From Rhea pennata (taxonomy: Eukaryota; Chordata; Aves; Rheiformes; Rheidae), in the NCBI RefSeq assembly GCF_028389875.1, contig NC_084663.1, positions 119,497,801 through 119,561,800 on the forward strand: DNA of 64,000 nucleotides, given 5' to 3'. Shown here one piece after another: positions 24,771 to 38,332 of the stretch. A model generated the notes under the pieces. It was not told the origin of the DNA and did no database searches. It worked only from the letters and a program-made list of their open reading frames with translations. Made by a program: the position numbers and the translations under genes. The first letter of the stretch is position 1. Each line of letters begins with the position of its first letter.

Positions 24771-25963
24771 CTGATTTCTTTGTGGCACAGGGAGAGGGTG
24801 TAGTACTTTGGAGATGTTGAAAGAGCTGAATGCTTGGCATATTCAGTTGTGTTCAGCACAGAACGAAGGAATACGGCAGACCACTGAAGTGGTCAGATTA
24901 TTGATAGGAAACCAGGTAGCAGTGGTGGACTTGTACCATGCTTACTACACGTAGATTAGTTTTCTTAATGGAAAATTATTTCTGCCTCATATCAGAGAGT
25001 TATTTAGTAGCGTTTTGAGTTCCATAGATTTTGCTCTACTGAAGCTTTGGCAAAGAAAAGCTATATTAAGTATGAATTTTGGGTCTGTGGGCCAGATCTC
25101 AGCCTGAGAGCCACCAGCGGCTACAATGATGAAAGGACTTCTGGCATCACTATGTTTACTATTACTGTGCCTAACTTCCTGGCACAGGGTGGCCTCTGGA
25201 ATGCAGTCTTGCAATCTGCAGTACAATATCCTATACAATAAATGAATTGAGTTTAGTGCCCAAAAATGTACTCAGCAAGTTGAGCACAGAGCTGCCTATA
25301 GCACCAGGAATGAATGCTAAGAATGGGGTGGGGGGTGAAGGGGAGATGGCTTAAAACTGCCTTTTACCTAAATGGTTAGATCCCCTATGAAATCATAGAT
25401 CCAGGCATCTGTCTAAAAACACAGACTTAACCTATAACCCAAGGAAGTTCCTTACCCACCGCAATATAGAGCTGTTTCTCAAACCATTATGACTGCAAGG
25501 TCCACCTATCATTTTTTGAAAGGATTTCTAGGCCATATTATGACACAAAGGTTTTTATTTGTAACCATATACAGAGGATGCTGATATTTAAATTATCATT
25601 TGCTTATTTATATTTTTCCTCCATTCTGTTTGATTGTTTCTTTGGAAGGAAGTGGGCATGCTTAGTGAATTTTTACAATCTCTTTGTAAACTTATGTCCC
25701 ACAACTCAAAGAACACTGCTCTGGGATGTTCTGAGGTGAAAATAGGCAGATGTTTTAATCCTTCTTCTGCCAAGCCTTAGCATCTCTAGTTCCATATTCA
25801 AATATTCCCCTCAATTCTTTCTTATCTCTGTAAGTAAGTGCTCAGATCATGGCAATATAGAGCTGTTTCTAATGTCATTCTCTCAGCAGTGTAATGAATG
25901 TAGAACAGCTTCTCTAAGGGCACGTGAGCTGGCTCTTCTACATAAATATGGTATAGCTCATGT

Positions 25964-26097
25964 TGCCTGCAGCAGACACTCTTCTGCCAGCACGGCCAGG
26001 GATCCTGTGGTACTCCTCCCTTCTCAGGTCCTTCACCCCCCAGTGCTGAGGCCAACTGAACGCTGCAGACAGTCTGCCCGTGCTGTGGTGCCAAGAT
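25964..26097 (+). repeat. Unidentified interspersed repeat, copy A
   Basis: This segment is closely similar to the reverse complement of 27195-27328, with scattered substitutions and a few small indels. Shared blocks include GCAGCAGACAC, TCCTGTGGT, CTCCTCCCTTCTC, AGGTCCTTCACCCCC and AGGCCAACTGAACGCTGCAG. The similarity ends abruptly on both sides. I could not assign the family; an LTR or CR1 internal fragment, or a local inverted duplication, are all possible. Confidence 0.8.
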
Positions 26098-27194
26098 CCC
26101 TTCCCACCACATGAGTTCACATCCCTCCAAATAAAGAGAGAAATGTCAATTTGCATTTCCCAGGACAGCATTCTCTCCATTTCAATAAAATTGTTATTGC
26201 ACTTTCTTAGCTGTATTTTAAGAAAACCTAATGCTGTGTGCCCTGCCAGAGACACACTTGTCAAATCCCAGGGACCTTACATATTTCTTGGCTGTCAGGT
26301 CTAGAGAGTCCTGTACATATGCAGCTGCAGCAGTGTAGTTGCTGTGGGGACTTTAGTGCCAGCCAGTTAGGAGCTTAGAGACCAGACTGCTTCGGGGTTA
26401 CACAGCTGCTGAGCAGCAATTTTTTAGGATCTTAACCTTTTGAGCTAAGAAAGCAGGTAGTCCCTATGTCCCTGTGTACACCAATCCCAGAGTTCAGTCA
26501 TTAGGCTCATTAGACTGTTCCAGTCCTTAGATTATCTTGAAGAAAATATCATAAGCAAAAGCTTTGCAAAGAAATAAAGCATCATAGAAATAATTGTTCA
26601 GTCCTACCAGTCTTTAATCCGAAAAAAACACTAGAAATCTTTGGCAAAGTGAAGCCAACCTGCATCAGACAGTGGGAGATTGTACAGTGATATAAGGCAT
26701 TGCCACTCACTTCAGCTTTGGAGCAGTCTTACTCTGTAATGAGCTGTACTTTTCCTTCCTACTCTTGTGCAAGTTTAACTTCTACTGCTCTGTCCGCAGT
26801 AAGGGCAGAGTGCAAAGTGGCCTTGGTGCAGCTTGCCTAGCTGCAGGGTACTGAATAGTGACAGAAGAGCGTCATGATATTGCTCTGATGTGAATCACCA
26901 GTGTACCATGATTTCTGGCTGCTTGTGGTCAGCTTTTCTGATGGTATAACACAGCTACAGTGATTTATCTTTGTTGAGGGCTCACAGGACAAAGAGCCAG
27001 AAAGCAAAACTACCATGGCCACCCCAGAGCTGCCTTATCTGTCAGTAAGGACTGTCCTGTCTGTCAGGTGATTTCTAGTGCAAGAGCCACCTTGTCTGCT
27101 GACCACTTGTCCCTAAGGTTTTGGGGCCAGAGTACCCACAGCTCCAGAGGATTTGTGACAGTGGGACATCATGGCTATGTTTGGTCTAGGGAAT

Positions 27195-27328
27195 GACTTG
27201 GCACCACAGCACGGGCAGGTTGTCTGCAGCGTTCAGTTGGCCTCACCGCTGGGGGTGAAGGACCTGAGGAGAAGGGAGGAGCACCACAGGATTCCTGGCC
27301 ATGAGGGCAGAAAAGTGTCTGCTGCAGC
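27195..27328 (-). repeat. Unidentified interspersed repeat, copy B (inverted)
   Basis: Inverted partner of copy A, about 1.1 kb away. The segment contains overlapping short frames on both strands (75-102 codons) that share peptide strings with frames in copy A. That sharing comes from the DNA repeat and is not evidence of a gene family. Confidence 0.8.
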
Positions 27329-30300
27329 CAGCACTGCCAGGCCACTAGCGTGCTCCCACTGCCTCCGCAGGGTGATCCTGATGCCTCTTCGGCACCTGTG
27401 GCTCGAGGACAGATCCCTGCAGAACTCCAGCACTGCCTTCCTGCTCCTCTCCCCTGCCACATGAACACCACTTTGGGAGCCATCGACTTGGATGATTATA
27501 GTAGTCCCTCCAACTCATGAACTTTATGAATAAATTTAAATCCAAAATTTTGGTACCTATGTGTACTAAGCTGTGGGTTGCCTCCTTCAACTAAATCCTC
27601 CATTCTAGTTAGTAGATCATTCTGAAGAAAATATAGTCATAGTGAATTAAAATTTACTGAGGGATATGACATATTCATCCTCCTTCTACTAGTGAATTAT
27701 CCATGAGCAGAACATGATTTTTAGAGTTGCTTTAATTTGAACTTGTACAACACACAGCTGAATGGGAACACATCTCAGCTTATGTGTTGTTTCTGAACTA
27801 TTTACTTTGGCTTTGGCTTCAATACTTCATTGTTGCTTTCTTTTTTCTTTTTTTTTTTTTTTTTCCTGTGGAGTTAGGTGACTGAAGAAGCCTAATTTCA
27901 CTTCTGCTGCTCCCTCACAATGACTTAGGAAGGGAAGAAATAAACCCCCAGAGACAGTAGGCTGACAGTGCCGAAGTCACATCGACCATCCTTTACAAAT
28001 GTTTCACTCAATTTTCTGAGATGATGCCAATGTTTGTGGAAAGCCAATAATGACAGGGGATGTAGTGGTCTCCAAAATATGTGGTTCTCTAATTTTCCGA
28101 ATAGAGATAGGAGGGCAAACATCTGATAGGTTTAAAAGATACTGGTGGGAAGATGCAGAATGGAAAAACAGACAGAAAAATTATGCTTATGCACACCCTC
28201 ACTCACAAATATGGTTGAACATTTGCCACTTCCATAAGATGCCAGGTCAAAAAAAAAAAAAAAAATCAGATATGCAGATGACTCAAAGACTGGGAAAAGC
28301 GAATGCAAGTTGTGTATTTGAACAAATGTTCTCATGACTTCTGAATGTGTTTGCTCAGTGCTAATCTGATACTTTACATGACAACCTGCTTTTGAAAGAG
28401 AATAGGTGAGTCTCTGATGGCTGTATCAAATCCATAATGGAGGGAAGGTTAACAAGAATACAGTGTACACTGTAGCTCTTGCTTGTATGCAGCTTGGCTG
28501 CAATGTTATTGCGTCCCAGTCACTCTCATGTTATTAGGATTACATGAATAATGCAATGCTACACTCTGACTCGGCTGCTCAGCTTTCAGTAGATACTCTC
28601 TACAAATATTAGACTATCAGAACAGAGACCTTTTAATGCATTAGATTCTGGTGAAACATCCTGTGCCTAAATGGCTTGAAAGAGCTTTTGGAGCATTTCC
28701 AGGACATCATATAGTCTCTCAGCAGAGATTGCTTAGAATTGTTCTGTCCCACGTTAGCCCATAGTACATATGGCAAAACAACATTATTCCACAAGTAGCA
28801 CTACATTCATATGCTTTTGGCATCTCTTCTTAGTAATAAATTCCACAATGGTCACTGTGCACTTCGCTATACTGCATGACTGTTAAATTCATTCCTTCTT
28901 TACTATCTGTTTTGAGCGTTTATCCAGACAAAATATGAGATGCCGATGGATATCAATATCACTGAGAGGAAGAAAGTGTTTTAGGGCATTGGATTTATGA
29001 CTTCGACAGAAAAATTGCCATGAATCTTTTGCAGGGGAATGAGATTGTATTGGTCTACCTGTCTGCTCTTTTCCTTTGCCTAAGGATCATCTTAGAAGGA
29101 TCTGTTCTGCCAGCAGACCTGAATATTGACTGGCATTACTATGGTTCTGGTTGAGATTCAAACGTGCATAGGCTCTGATGGAACCAAAAAGAGCTCAAGA
29201 AGGTAAGCTGGTGTTAAGGTCCTGGACTGTGGCTTAGAGGGAGGAGGTACAAGACACACATTCTGTTCTGCTGACTTTCACACAGAGCAAAAATGCCTGG
29301 TGGGCCAGTAGCATAGAGCAGTCTTTGGCCATCATTACTGTGCATTTGCTCCATCTTGGGAATATGCCAGCCTCAAACAAAAATATAGTGGGTCTGAATT
29401 TCTACTGCATTAGAAAGGGGTGAAGTGTCAGAGGAAAAGATTTAAAGAGATGTTTATGGTTCTAGTATTCACGAACAGCTTTTGCAATACAAATTGGTCA
29501 CCTCCCATAGACCTATTGCAATGTCTCTTCCCTTCTACCAGTCATATTAAATATCCAATTATCTGATGCTAGTGGGATCATATTTTTTTTCCTTTACTAC
29601 AAAGATATGTAATTGAATCACAGAGCAGAGTAAGATTTCACTTAACAACTGTGGTTTAGACAACAATTTTCAAGTTAGGGAATTGTTATTCATTCTTTAC
29701 TCAAAGAAATTGGTAAAATGGTCTGCAAAATGTACCCTTTGCTGTGCTCCAAAACAAGAAAAATCTCAAAATAAATATCAAAGTACAAGATCTGGAATGA
29801 ATTAGGTGATTCATGCTAAATGGCCAATCTTGCTAGTTATTGCAAAAAAACGGATTGCTATTTTCAGAGAAAGTACGGTAAATCCTATTCCAACCTTACA
29901 AAAAGTTTGGAAAGAACAGTATTTACAATAGTAGCCTATCAAAAATGCTTGCTGCAAGTCAGCATAGTTGTACATTGTAATCTTATGTATAGATACATAG
30001 CTGCTTTCATGTGAAAAATCAGCGTTTAGACCAAGTACATTTCCCAAAGTGTACCCGACTGATACTTCTATGACAGAATCACTCTCACTTCAATCTCAGT
30101 GTGCAACAACTAGTCTTCTGGAGAAGGGTAGAACTGTAATTAAGCACAATTCCAAACAAGATACCTACATTTCTTTCCTCCCTCTCTCCCTCTTTCCTCT
30201 GCTTTCTCCTTCATGTTTGTTTTAACAGGATCTGTTCTCCACATAGAGTGCCTTGAAATAGCAGTAAATAATAAATGGCATCCCCCTGAGCTCTAGATCA

Positions 30301-31854
30301 ACATGAACATCTGCAGATTTGGCACATATTATGACAGTTCATGGTTGGCTCAGAATAGGGAAAACACTTACCAAAAACTAGACAATGAAGAAGGAACAGA
30401 AAAATATCTTCTCTCGCTAGAAAAGCACTAAACATTTAGTGCTTCAGAACTGAGACTTACTTTCCTCTTCAAATTAATCTGTTGCATTCATTTGAGTATA
30501 AAGTATTTTTTTTTTTCCAGAAAATTGCTTTAAAACCGTATCTTATATTTGGTTCAATATAGTAGCTGACCAAGCTAGAATAGACATTCAAAACTTATTT
30601 GGGTAAAAAGATGTTTACAAGCAGAGAACCAGGCAGAAATGACTGAATCTTTCAGTTGATACTTCAAAAAAGTTTGCTAGCTGCAAAATATCTAGTTATG
30701 AAGCACTTACTTATTGCTTTATCGTGGCAATTTTATTTATACTAAACTCACAAATCTAGACAAATGAGTAATTCTGAGAGGAAACAAACAAGCTGAACTT
30801 ATAGCCTGCTGGATTTCTGCAGAAAAAGAGAACATGTCTACACACAGAATTATTCCAGCAGTCAGTTAGCAACTCTGAGTAACTTGGTCTAGAGTGATAA
30901 TACACATGGATGTTGTGAGACTGGAATGTGAGTGTCTTTCCTTGCATCAACTTAAGCGACTTTCATGATTGATTCCATCAAAAAGAAAAAAAGAAATAAT
31001 CATATTGCCACATGGCTTGCTCCATTTTACCACTATCCCACTCTAAATTTACAGCTTCTCTTATTCCAGATGCATTTATTTGCATGTGCAGACAAGCCCT
31101 AGACTGTGAAAATGGCTCTAGTTTCACTCATGGAAATGGTTCTTCCCAGGAATTCTTTCTGGGTGTTAATGTCACTAAAATCCAGAGGCTAAATTCTTGG
31201 CTCCATACTTCTCCTTTCTGCAGCATTCTGGCATTACAAAGAGGCCATAAAGCTGATCCAAGAAGCCAGCTGAGCTTTTTCCCTGGCGTAGCAAGAAGAA
31301 TCATGAAGACCAAGCTATTTCCACTGGAAAAATGAGACTCATTTTCTTCAAGAAATGAATGTGCTGTAATGAAACTTTACAAGCCTCATAATAAGCCTAT
31401 TATCAAGATTGTGACAAAACATGAAAAAGCTTAAAACTTCCAGTAGTATCATGCTAAACCACAAAATTGTGGCCAGCTCTAATTCTGGCCACAGATACAG
31501 AAAATAATTCTGTATTGCGATAAACAGTTGGTTTCAGATACAGGTTTGTTTAAACATTATATTTCATAACCATAAATTTAGCTTTTTAGCTGGAATTTTA
31601 CCTCAGATTTCATTACTAATCCACGGCACATGACTGAACTGGTATTTAATGAATCTGTCTGTGGCAGATATTCTGAAAATGTCTGTTTGAAATCTGCGAT
31701 CTGATATAAGCATCCCATTATCAAGTATTCATCTCATACCTGAATAGAGTTGCTAAATAATAATACTTTGACCTATTAATGCTTTTGCTTCTTTTTAGAG
31801 CTTCAGGCTCTTAAGTGCTTTATTAAAGCATTCAGGATGACTTGATGTCATCTC

Positions 31855-31960
31855 ACTTTGTACCTGGTAAACTGAGGTACAGAATAGCAAAACAGAGGGT
31901 AGCCCATCTGCTCAATTCCAGATGTCAAAGCTGGAGACCTGAGATTCAGTTTATTGGTGT
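31855..31960 (+). repeat. MIR-like SINE fragment
   Basis: The order 'acctggtaaactgaggtaca ... agctggagacctgagattcag' follows the 3' half of the MIR-type SINE (gaaactgaggcacagag ... gcagagctgggattcgaac). Degenerate, + orientation. Recognised from memory of the consensus. Confidence 0.5.
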
Positions 31961-33119
31961 AGCAATCCAGTCACATCAGGCATACAAACCTTTTTAATAT
32001 ATTTGATTCTCTATTGCATTGTTCAGTGAGTAGTGGTATATTCTAGACTTTCTATCATCTCATCCTCGTATCATCCAGGAGATAGTTGAAATACACACTG
32101 ATGTTTGACCATCATTGTGAACACCACTGTAACACAATTTTTGATCTCCTCCTAAGTTCTCTTGATCAATCTGTACTGCCATGACTGTGTGTTAGAACAG
32201 CCTCTTGTGTCATTTTTCTGTATATGTCTACTCAGTGTCTCTCTCCTTGGCCTTTTTCTCTCACATGCATTTGTCATGTAAAGATAGACAAGAGAAAAGC
32301 CACTTATGCCCTCAGCCTGTCAATAGGATGGGGAGCATGCGAGTTGCTGAGACCTGTGGCTTGGTTGCCATGCTCAGGACAGACAGGACACAGGGCTGAC
32401 TGCTGGCCATGCAGGTGGTGCATCCCCAGCCTGGTGTGGGAGTTTGAGCAAGGCTGCCTGCTAGGATCTGCCACCACATCATGGCAAAATAGAGCTTCTG
32501 AGCAGCTTCAGGTTTTGTTGGACTTGCTGCATGTTTCTTTAGCTGTAACTGTGAGAGTCACTGCATCACTCACACACACCTTCTCTGCCCAATTTTGACA
32601 GTATTTGCCAAGAGCAAGCTCTGCAACTGAAAACTATTAACAAGTGTTTAAAATGCATGGTCTCACTCTTCTTCATTCTTCTCTTACCTAATTTCTGCTG
32701 GAGAGCTTTCTTGGGAAAATTGTGTTCATAGGTAGGTTTAGAGAACAGACAGCTGGTGCAGGGCAAGAATATGTTAACTTATAATCACATTTTTCCAATA
32801 AAGTTTCATCTAAAATAGCTTCAATTTTCAGGCAGTTAACTACTGTGAATGTGTGGGGATGTGGGATAACATGCCAGAAGCAATTAAACTGCAAACAAAT
32901 TGAGGGCACTAAGCGGGCACTGGACACTAAGTGGAAATATTCTAAATGTGAAGTGAACAGCTCAGAACGCAGCCCTTGGCTACACAAATAGAGTATTTGC
33001 AGCTAAGGATCCATTTCCAGTCCCACCCTGAGTCAGTACGTGTCACAACACTGGAAACCTATGGACATGGTGATCTGCAAAGTAACTGATTCGGTTGCTG
33101 GCAAACCGCATGGTACAAT

Positions 33120-33300
33120 AGTCCATTGAAGTCAAGGTCCCTTTCCATTGACTTCAAACGACTCTGGATCTGCACTGAAGGGACAGCGAGCCAAGCTCAC
33201 CACTGGAACAAATGATGACAACTCCATGGAAGCCAGTGTAACTCTCTGCTTGTGCCAACAGTGAATTCGGCCTATAAACTTTGCTCTGCAGGGATCAGAG
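33120..33300. repeat. Degenerate palindromic MITE-like repeat
   Basis: Contains the inverted pair TTGAAGTCAA (33127-33136) and TTGACTTCAA (33148-33157), followed by 'ctctggatctgcactgaag' and a distal 'ccagtgtaactc ... aattcggcc'. This is the hallmark of the palindromic sauropsid repeat also seen at 16602-16685. Family assignment is from memory. Confidence 0.5.
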
Positions 33301-36300
33301 ACTCCATAATTCATTCAGTGGTTCAGAAGGTAATTAAATTTTCATGGCCATCAGCATATCGGCCATGGTCTGTACCCAATTACTTTTTGACTATATGAGA
33401 CAGCTCTTTTCCTCAGTCATTTATTTAAATGCTCCCTCTTTGTTGTTGTTAAAGCGGTCACAGTTTGCATGCACGCTCATTTGCCTTCTTATCTAAAATG
33501 CTGCTTAATCGTTGAAGCCTTCCTTTTTACACAGTGGCAATATAATAAAATTGATTGTACGATTATGAGTCTGGATTTCATTTACTAAAGTACTGATAGA
33601 CGAAAAATGAAATCATATGACTTGTAAAAGAGCAGAGTGGAAATAACTTTGGACATTACTAGTTCTAGTAAATATAGCAGTAATTCTGATTTGACTTAAT
33701 ATTGGCCATGTTCAGTGCAGGAGTCTGAATGCAGAGGAGACCTTCAAGGCATTGCATTTCGTATTCTCTCTATGAGAGGGTCTCTGTGATAAATCTCTTC
33801 CTTACTGATTCATGTAAGCAAGTCATGTTGACTGTAATGACAACATTTATGGTTACAAGGCCACTCATACAAAAAAAAGCATTATCTAGGAGGATGTGAC
33901 ATTTCTTTCCCTTTCTGATGTTTTATTTAGAACTGTAGATTAATTGACTATTTTACTGGATTTGTTCATATTAGCAACCTGACAAATACCCATCATCTGC
34001 AGATTACGGTAAATGAAAATGCTGCACAGATTTCCATCCTTTTTTGACTGGCTGAATGCAAAGCCTTAATCCAGATGACAGATATCAAGCAGGTTATAGC
34101 TTTTTATGAATACATAAAACATTTGTGTAAAAGAATATACATTCCTTGTTACTAAAGGGAGGTGGTAAAAGGAATCAGGGCCCCAAAAGCACTACTAACT
34201 TTATTTTAATATCAATTTGGGCATGAGAAATTCTGTGGCAGTACAAAAAAAAAAAAAAATACATACTGAGAAGCAAAGGAATATTACACCTTTACATTCT
34301 TATTTGATAATTTGTCCTTATAAATACCATCAGTGATCAATGAGAATAAAAAAACATTTAAAAATGATTATTGCATCTGCTCCCCTGTTCAGTTTGGAGA
34401 TTTCTTCCCCTTCAATCAGACAGTAGAAAAATAAATAGTTAATCTGGTATTTGGCACATCTAATGGAGCAGGGACCTGTGGTAGAGGAAGGAACAAATCA
34501 GTGACGGGTGGAAATCTCTTAAAACACTAATAAAAAGACAGTCCAAATATTTTTTCTAAAGATGATCATCCGTTTGCTGGTTACAGTTTAACAGATGCAT
34601 ATGGAGTAGTGTTAGAGTGATTAAGTTTAATTAATATAGAGTGGTTTATCAGAAAAAAAATGATTCAGCCTTGTAATTTCTCATTCTTGACTTCGCAAAG
34701 GGGAAGATGCATGCTCCAGCATGGTTTTGCATCATTTCCTGTACTTCCAATTGTTTGAACAGGAACGAGGGCTTGATTATTCTGTGTATTATTGCAATGC
34801 TTGGAACTGAGCTAGCTAAAAAAGTCAGAATGATAAAGGCTTATATTTTAAAAATGAAAATGCTTTCAATCTATTAGCGTCTTTATAATTGCATCTGTAG
34901 TCTATCTTGAAAAGGCTTTAGATTGAGAATACTCATAATTCAAGATAAAAACCTACCTTACATTTCAGTTATATGATGTGCTACACTGTCAACATTTCTG
35001 TCACCTATGAGATGGGCACTGTAAGCTGTGCATGACACTCACTTCTTCAGGAGCATAAAGCATTTAAGTAAATGGGCGGAGATGGTTAAGACATCGAGCT
35101 GAGTGTAAAACACAATTTAAAATGCTCCATTGAAGGTGGACACCTAATCTCCCACAATATAGGTTGAGATAGCAGTAGTGACATAATCCTGCCTGCAGTC
35201 TTCTGCTGGGTGACTTCACATGGGTGACATAGCCCTAAAAAGCGTGCTGTGGCCGACATCACCTGGAAGCAATGGCAGGGCACAGGTCTGGGCTCTTGCT
35301 ACTGGCCCCTCCTTTTCACATCTTAGTGATGGCTTTAAACAGACAGCTTGAGCCCTCGTCTCTTCAACCGCAGTCAATTTTCTACTAGTCTTATTATTTC
35401 ACTCCAAGGGCAAGTATTACATCACTCTGGCTTTGACAACAGCAAGTCAGTTTTCAGACTCAATGTAGCTCTCAGAAGTCTTTCTAGCAGTGATTTGATG
35501 AGACTAGTGAAGTCTCATATGCTTAAGAAAAGCCCTCAGAGCACGGGGTGGAGTTGGGAAATATTTTTCATGCCTGTGAAGAGTCGGCTGGAATTTCTAA
35601 TCTGCAGCTTCCCCACAGCGGCAGGCACCCCTCCAAAATGGGTCTGTCTTGAGGTATTTATAACATGTCTGTCACCAGGGTAGCCAAGTGCCACATGAAA
35701 ATGCGGCACCCAGGTTTGCAGCTGATGCAGCTCATCATCCTATTGCTTTTCTCTCTTGTTCCCCAGCCTGGCGTGCTTTCTACAGTGTTTGCTACAAGAG
35801 ACCTTGTTGCAAAAGCTTGCTTCTCTGAAAGCTCCCTAATGAGGATAGAGCACAAGCCTGGCACCTAACTCCTGCCCTGTAGTGAAGCATCCCCTCAACA
35901 GAGAAAAGACCAATAGACAGGGCTGAAATTTTTCCATTGAAAAGCTTGGGCTACCATGCAACATACTTTTGATTCTACTGTGAAGAGCCACATTTAGTTG
36001 AATATTTATATAGTATTTATACTAGCTCTCCTGACTCTTTCTTAACTCTCAGCATTTATCAGAAACTCCCTACATCTTCTGAGTTTGGCAGGTGAATATT
36101 TTGCTGGTACAGAGCTTTGTACTTGGTCCTAGAAAGCTGTGTGCTGAAATATTTCTCTTCTAATCTCCTTTCCTTCCAGATCTAGGCATTTCAACCTGAA
36201 CTAATTATCTAATAACCTGATCAGCCATTTCCTTTGTGTTTTGCCTGCAGTCTTCATCCCTTCCTGTGTTCTGCCCAATATTTACTTGTAGGGGAGCACT

Positions 36301-37039
36301 CTTATCTGAAACATGAAGTTTCTGGTCTTCAGAGTAAATATGCAGCTTAGACTGCTAGTAAATTATCTGTAAACTAGCTGATAAAGGAAAATCACTCCCA
36401 AGCAGCTCTGGTCTGATCCAGATCTGAAGCCAAGGTAAAGACCTGGGGCTCCAGAAAGCAGCCAAAGAATTCTAACATTTGCACTGACTGAAATACATAT
36501 CTGAAGCAGTTGCTAGGCAAACTCACCCTGTGCCTCGCAAAACGATTCCACCACTGGGTTTCATACACACTCATGTGTCTGAAGTTTGACATTTCTGCAA
36601 AATATTAAGGGAGAAGATACCCTAAGTGGCATATAGGTTGCAAATAGCTCAAAATTCATTGAGTAAAAGACATTAGTGGGTAATGAAGCTGCCCTGTGCA
36701 CAACCACCTAGCCACTTGGCATGCCCAGGAGGGCTCTAGTACAGAGACTTTTTGAACTTCAGTGTTTGGCAATGTCTTTTGTATATGTTCTCTGAAAAGG
36801 ACTGAGTAGTTTGCTCCACTTTGACCAATGCTCATTGGGAAACTTCTCTTAGAGGAGGACAGTCCACGGATAGGAGTCTTAGAAATGGTTAATACTACTC
36901 CATTTCTTTTTTCCTCCTTAAGGTTTGAAATCTGGAGAAAACTGGGAAGACCTAGCAACAGCCCACCTATTGCTCCCTGCTAGTTCTGCTTCTTGCACAT
37001 TTGCTGAACCCTGTAGCTTCAGAGGGTTACAGGCTACAG

Positions 37040-37115
37040 GGCCAAATTTTGCCACTGATTTCCCATGTCTTCCCTAGATAGCAGTCTCACTGATTTCCAA
37101 GGTATTACCCGCAAA
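37040..37115. repeat. Ancient amniote repeat fragment
   Basis: The order 'gggccaaattttgcc actgatttccca ... cactgatttccaaggtattaccc' resembles decayed copies of the 'gccaaattctg ... actgatttcaatgg ggttac' repeat found in sauropsid genomes. Confidence 0.35.
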
Positions 37116-38332
37116 ACAAACAACTGCTTCCGCCCATCTAGCCCTCAATAGCTATGTTACATGCTTGCCTTGCCCACACTCCGCTCCATAGAGATTATTG
37201 GAAACCATGGAAAATTCCAAAATTCCTGAATGTTTTGAATGGGTGAAGGAACTGAGTTTTCATCCAGGTTAAGTTTAGATTTGGTTTGTGGCTCAAAGCT
37301 GACCCAGGACTAGAGTTCAAGGAGGAGTGGAAAACTTATGGATTCATCTCATGAGGATTCTTACCCAAATAGTTGTTGTCTTGGGGTTTGTGGCACACAT
37401 GAAGCAGAGCTAGAATCCTGCAGGATGCAGAACACCCCTTCAGCATCCACTGATTTCCACAGTATGACTAGAACTTCTTGTAGATCTCCCCTAAAAGCAG
37501 ACTATACAAGCCTTGTGATTTTTCAGATCTGATCCTGAACACTATCCACTGCAGCAGGCTTGGTTGTAGTGATTAAAGTACTAAGACTCTTGAAATTCAA
37601 ATGACATAATTTCTAGACTCCACATGATTTCCAAACTAGGTCCAGGACTGGGCTTTGTCCTCCTTTAACTATGGGAGAGGGAGCTTGCCATGGCTTATGG
37701 AGGTGGCTTGTTGCATGCTTGCTGTAGTGGCCAGCGCAATGGGACTTGTGAAAGATGGTAGATAAATATGCATTACCCTTAGAGCTTCAGCCTGCAGTAG
37801 CAGGGCCTATCAGACAATGCTTACCACCTCTCAGAGCTTTTTATTTGCTGCTTGGACACCTCTTTCCCCAGCATCCTACAGAAATACACTTTAAAAGTAG
37901 GTGGGACCTCTGAAACTACTGAGAGTGACATCTCTCTTAGCATATAGAACAAATGCGTTTTCTGGCAAGAACAGGAAAGCTTGCTCACAGACCAGCATCA
38001 TCAGATGAAATATGTGTCAAATCCTCCTAGCTGATGTGCTCCAGCATTGCTAGGAACAAATCTGTTTGCTCTTTTATCTGTGCAGTGCACCGCACCAGTT
38101 TTCCATTCATTCCATTGCTGATCCAAAAGGGAAAGAAGCCAAACCTTTCACTTTTCCAGTATTTGTTAAAGCACAAATGTTTTATTTGGAGACTCTGAGT
38201 ATATAATTGTTTAAAGTCTTAAATGAGATCTCCATGCTGCCAGACATCCATTCAGAAACCACAAATCAGGCCATTAGAAATGTTAGAACTGGCATAAACA
38301 TCATGATACCTTCAAAAACAGGAAAATACTGA

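Larger units (their letters stand above)
24771..38332. other. Intergenic stretch between KCNJ15 and ERG, part 1
   Basis: About 13.5 kb with no supportable gene. Contents include a 19-bp exact direct repeat (25461-25479 and 25852-25870), an inverted pair of a 134-bp repeat (25964-26097 and 27195-27328), a T run at about 27849-27864, an A run at about 28249-28265, a MIR-like fragment (31855-31960), a palindromic MITE fossil (33120-33300) and another relic (37040-37115). The AT-rich repeat-free blocks around 33330-33600 and 33930-34060 have the texture of conserved noncoding sequence. That is a judgement by eye only. Confidence 0.5.

Noticed and set aside
28459-28474. 16-base perfect palindrome TACAGTGTACACTGTA
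   Set aside because: About one palindrome of this length is expected by chance in 64 kb, and it matches no known response element well.
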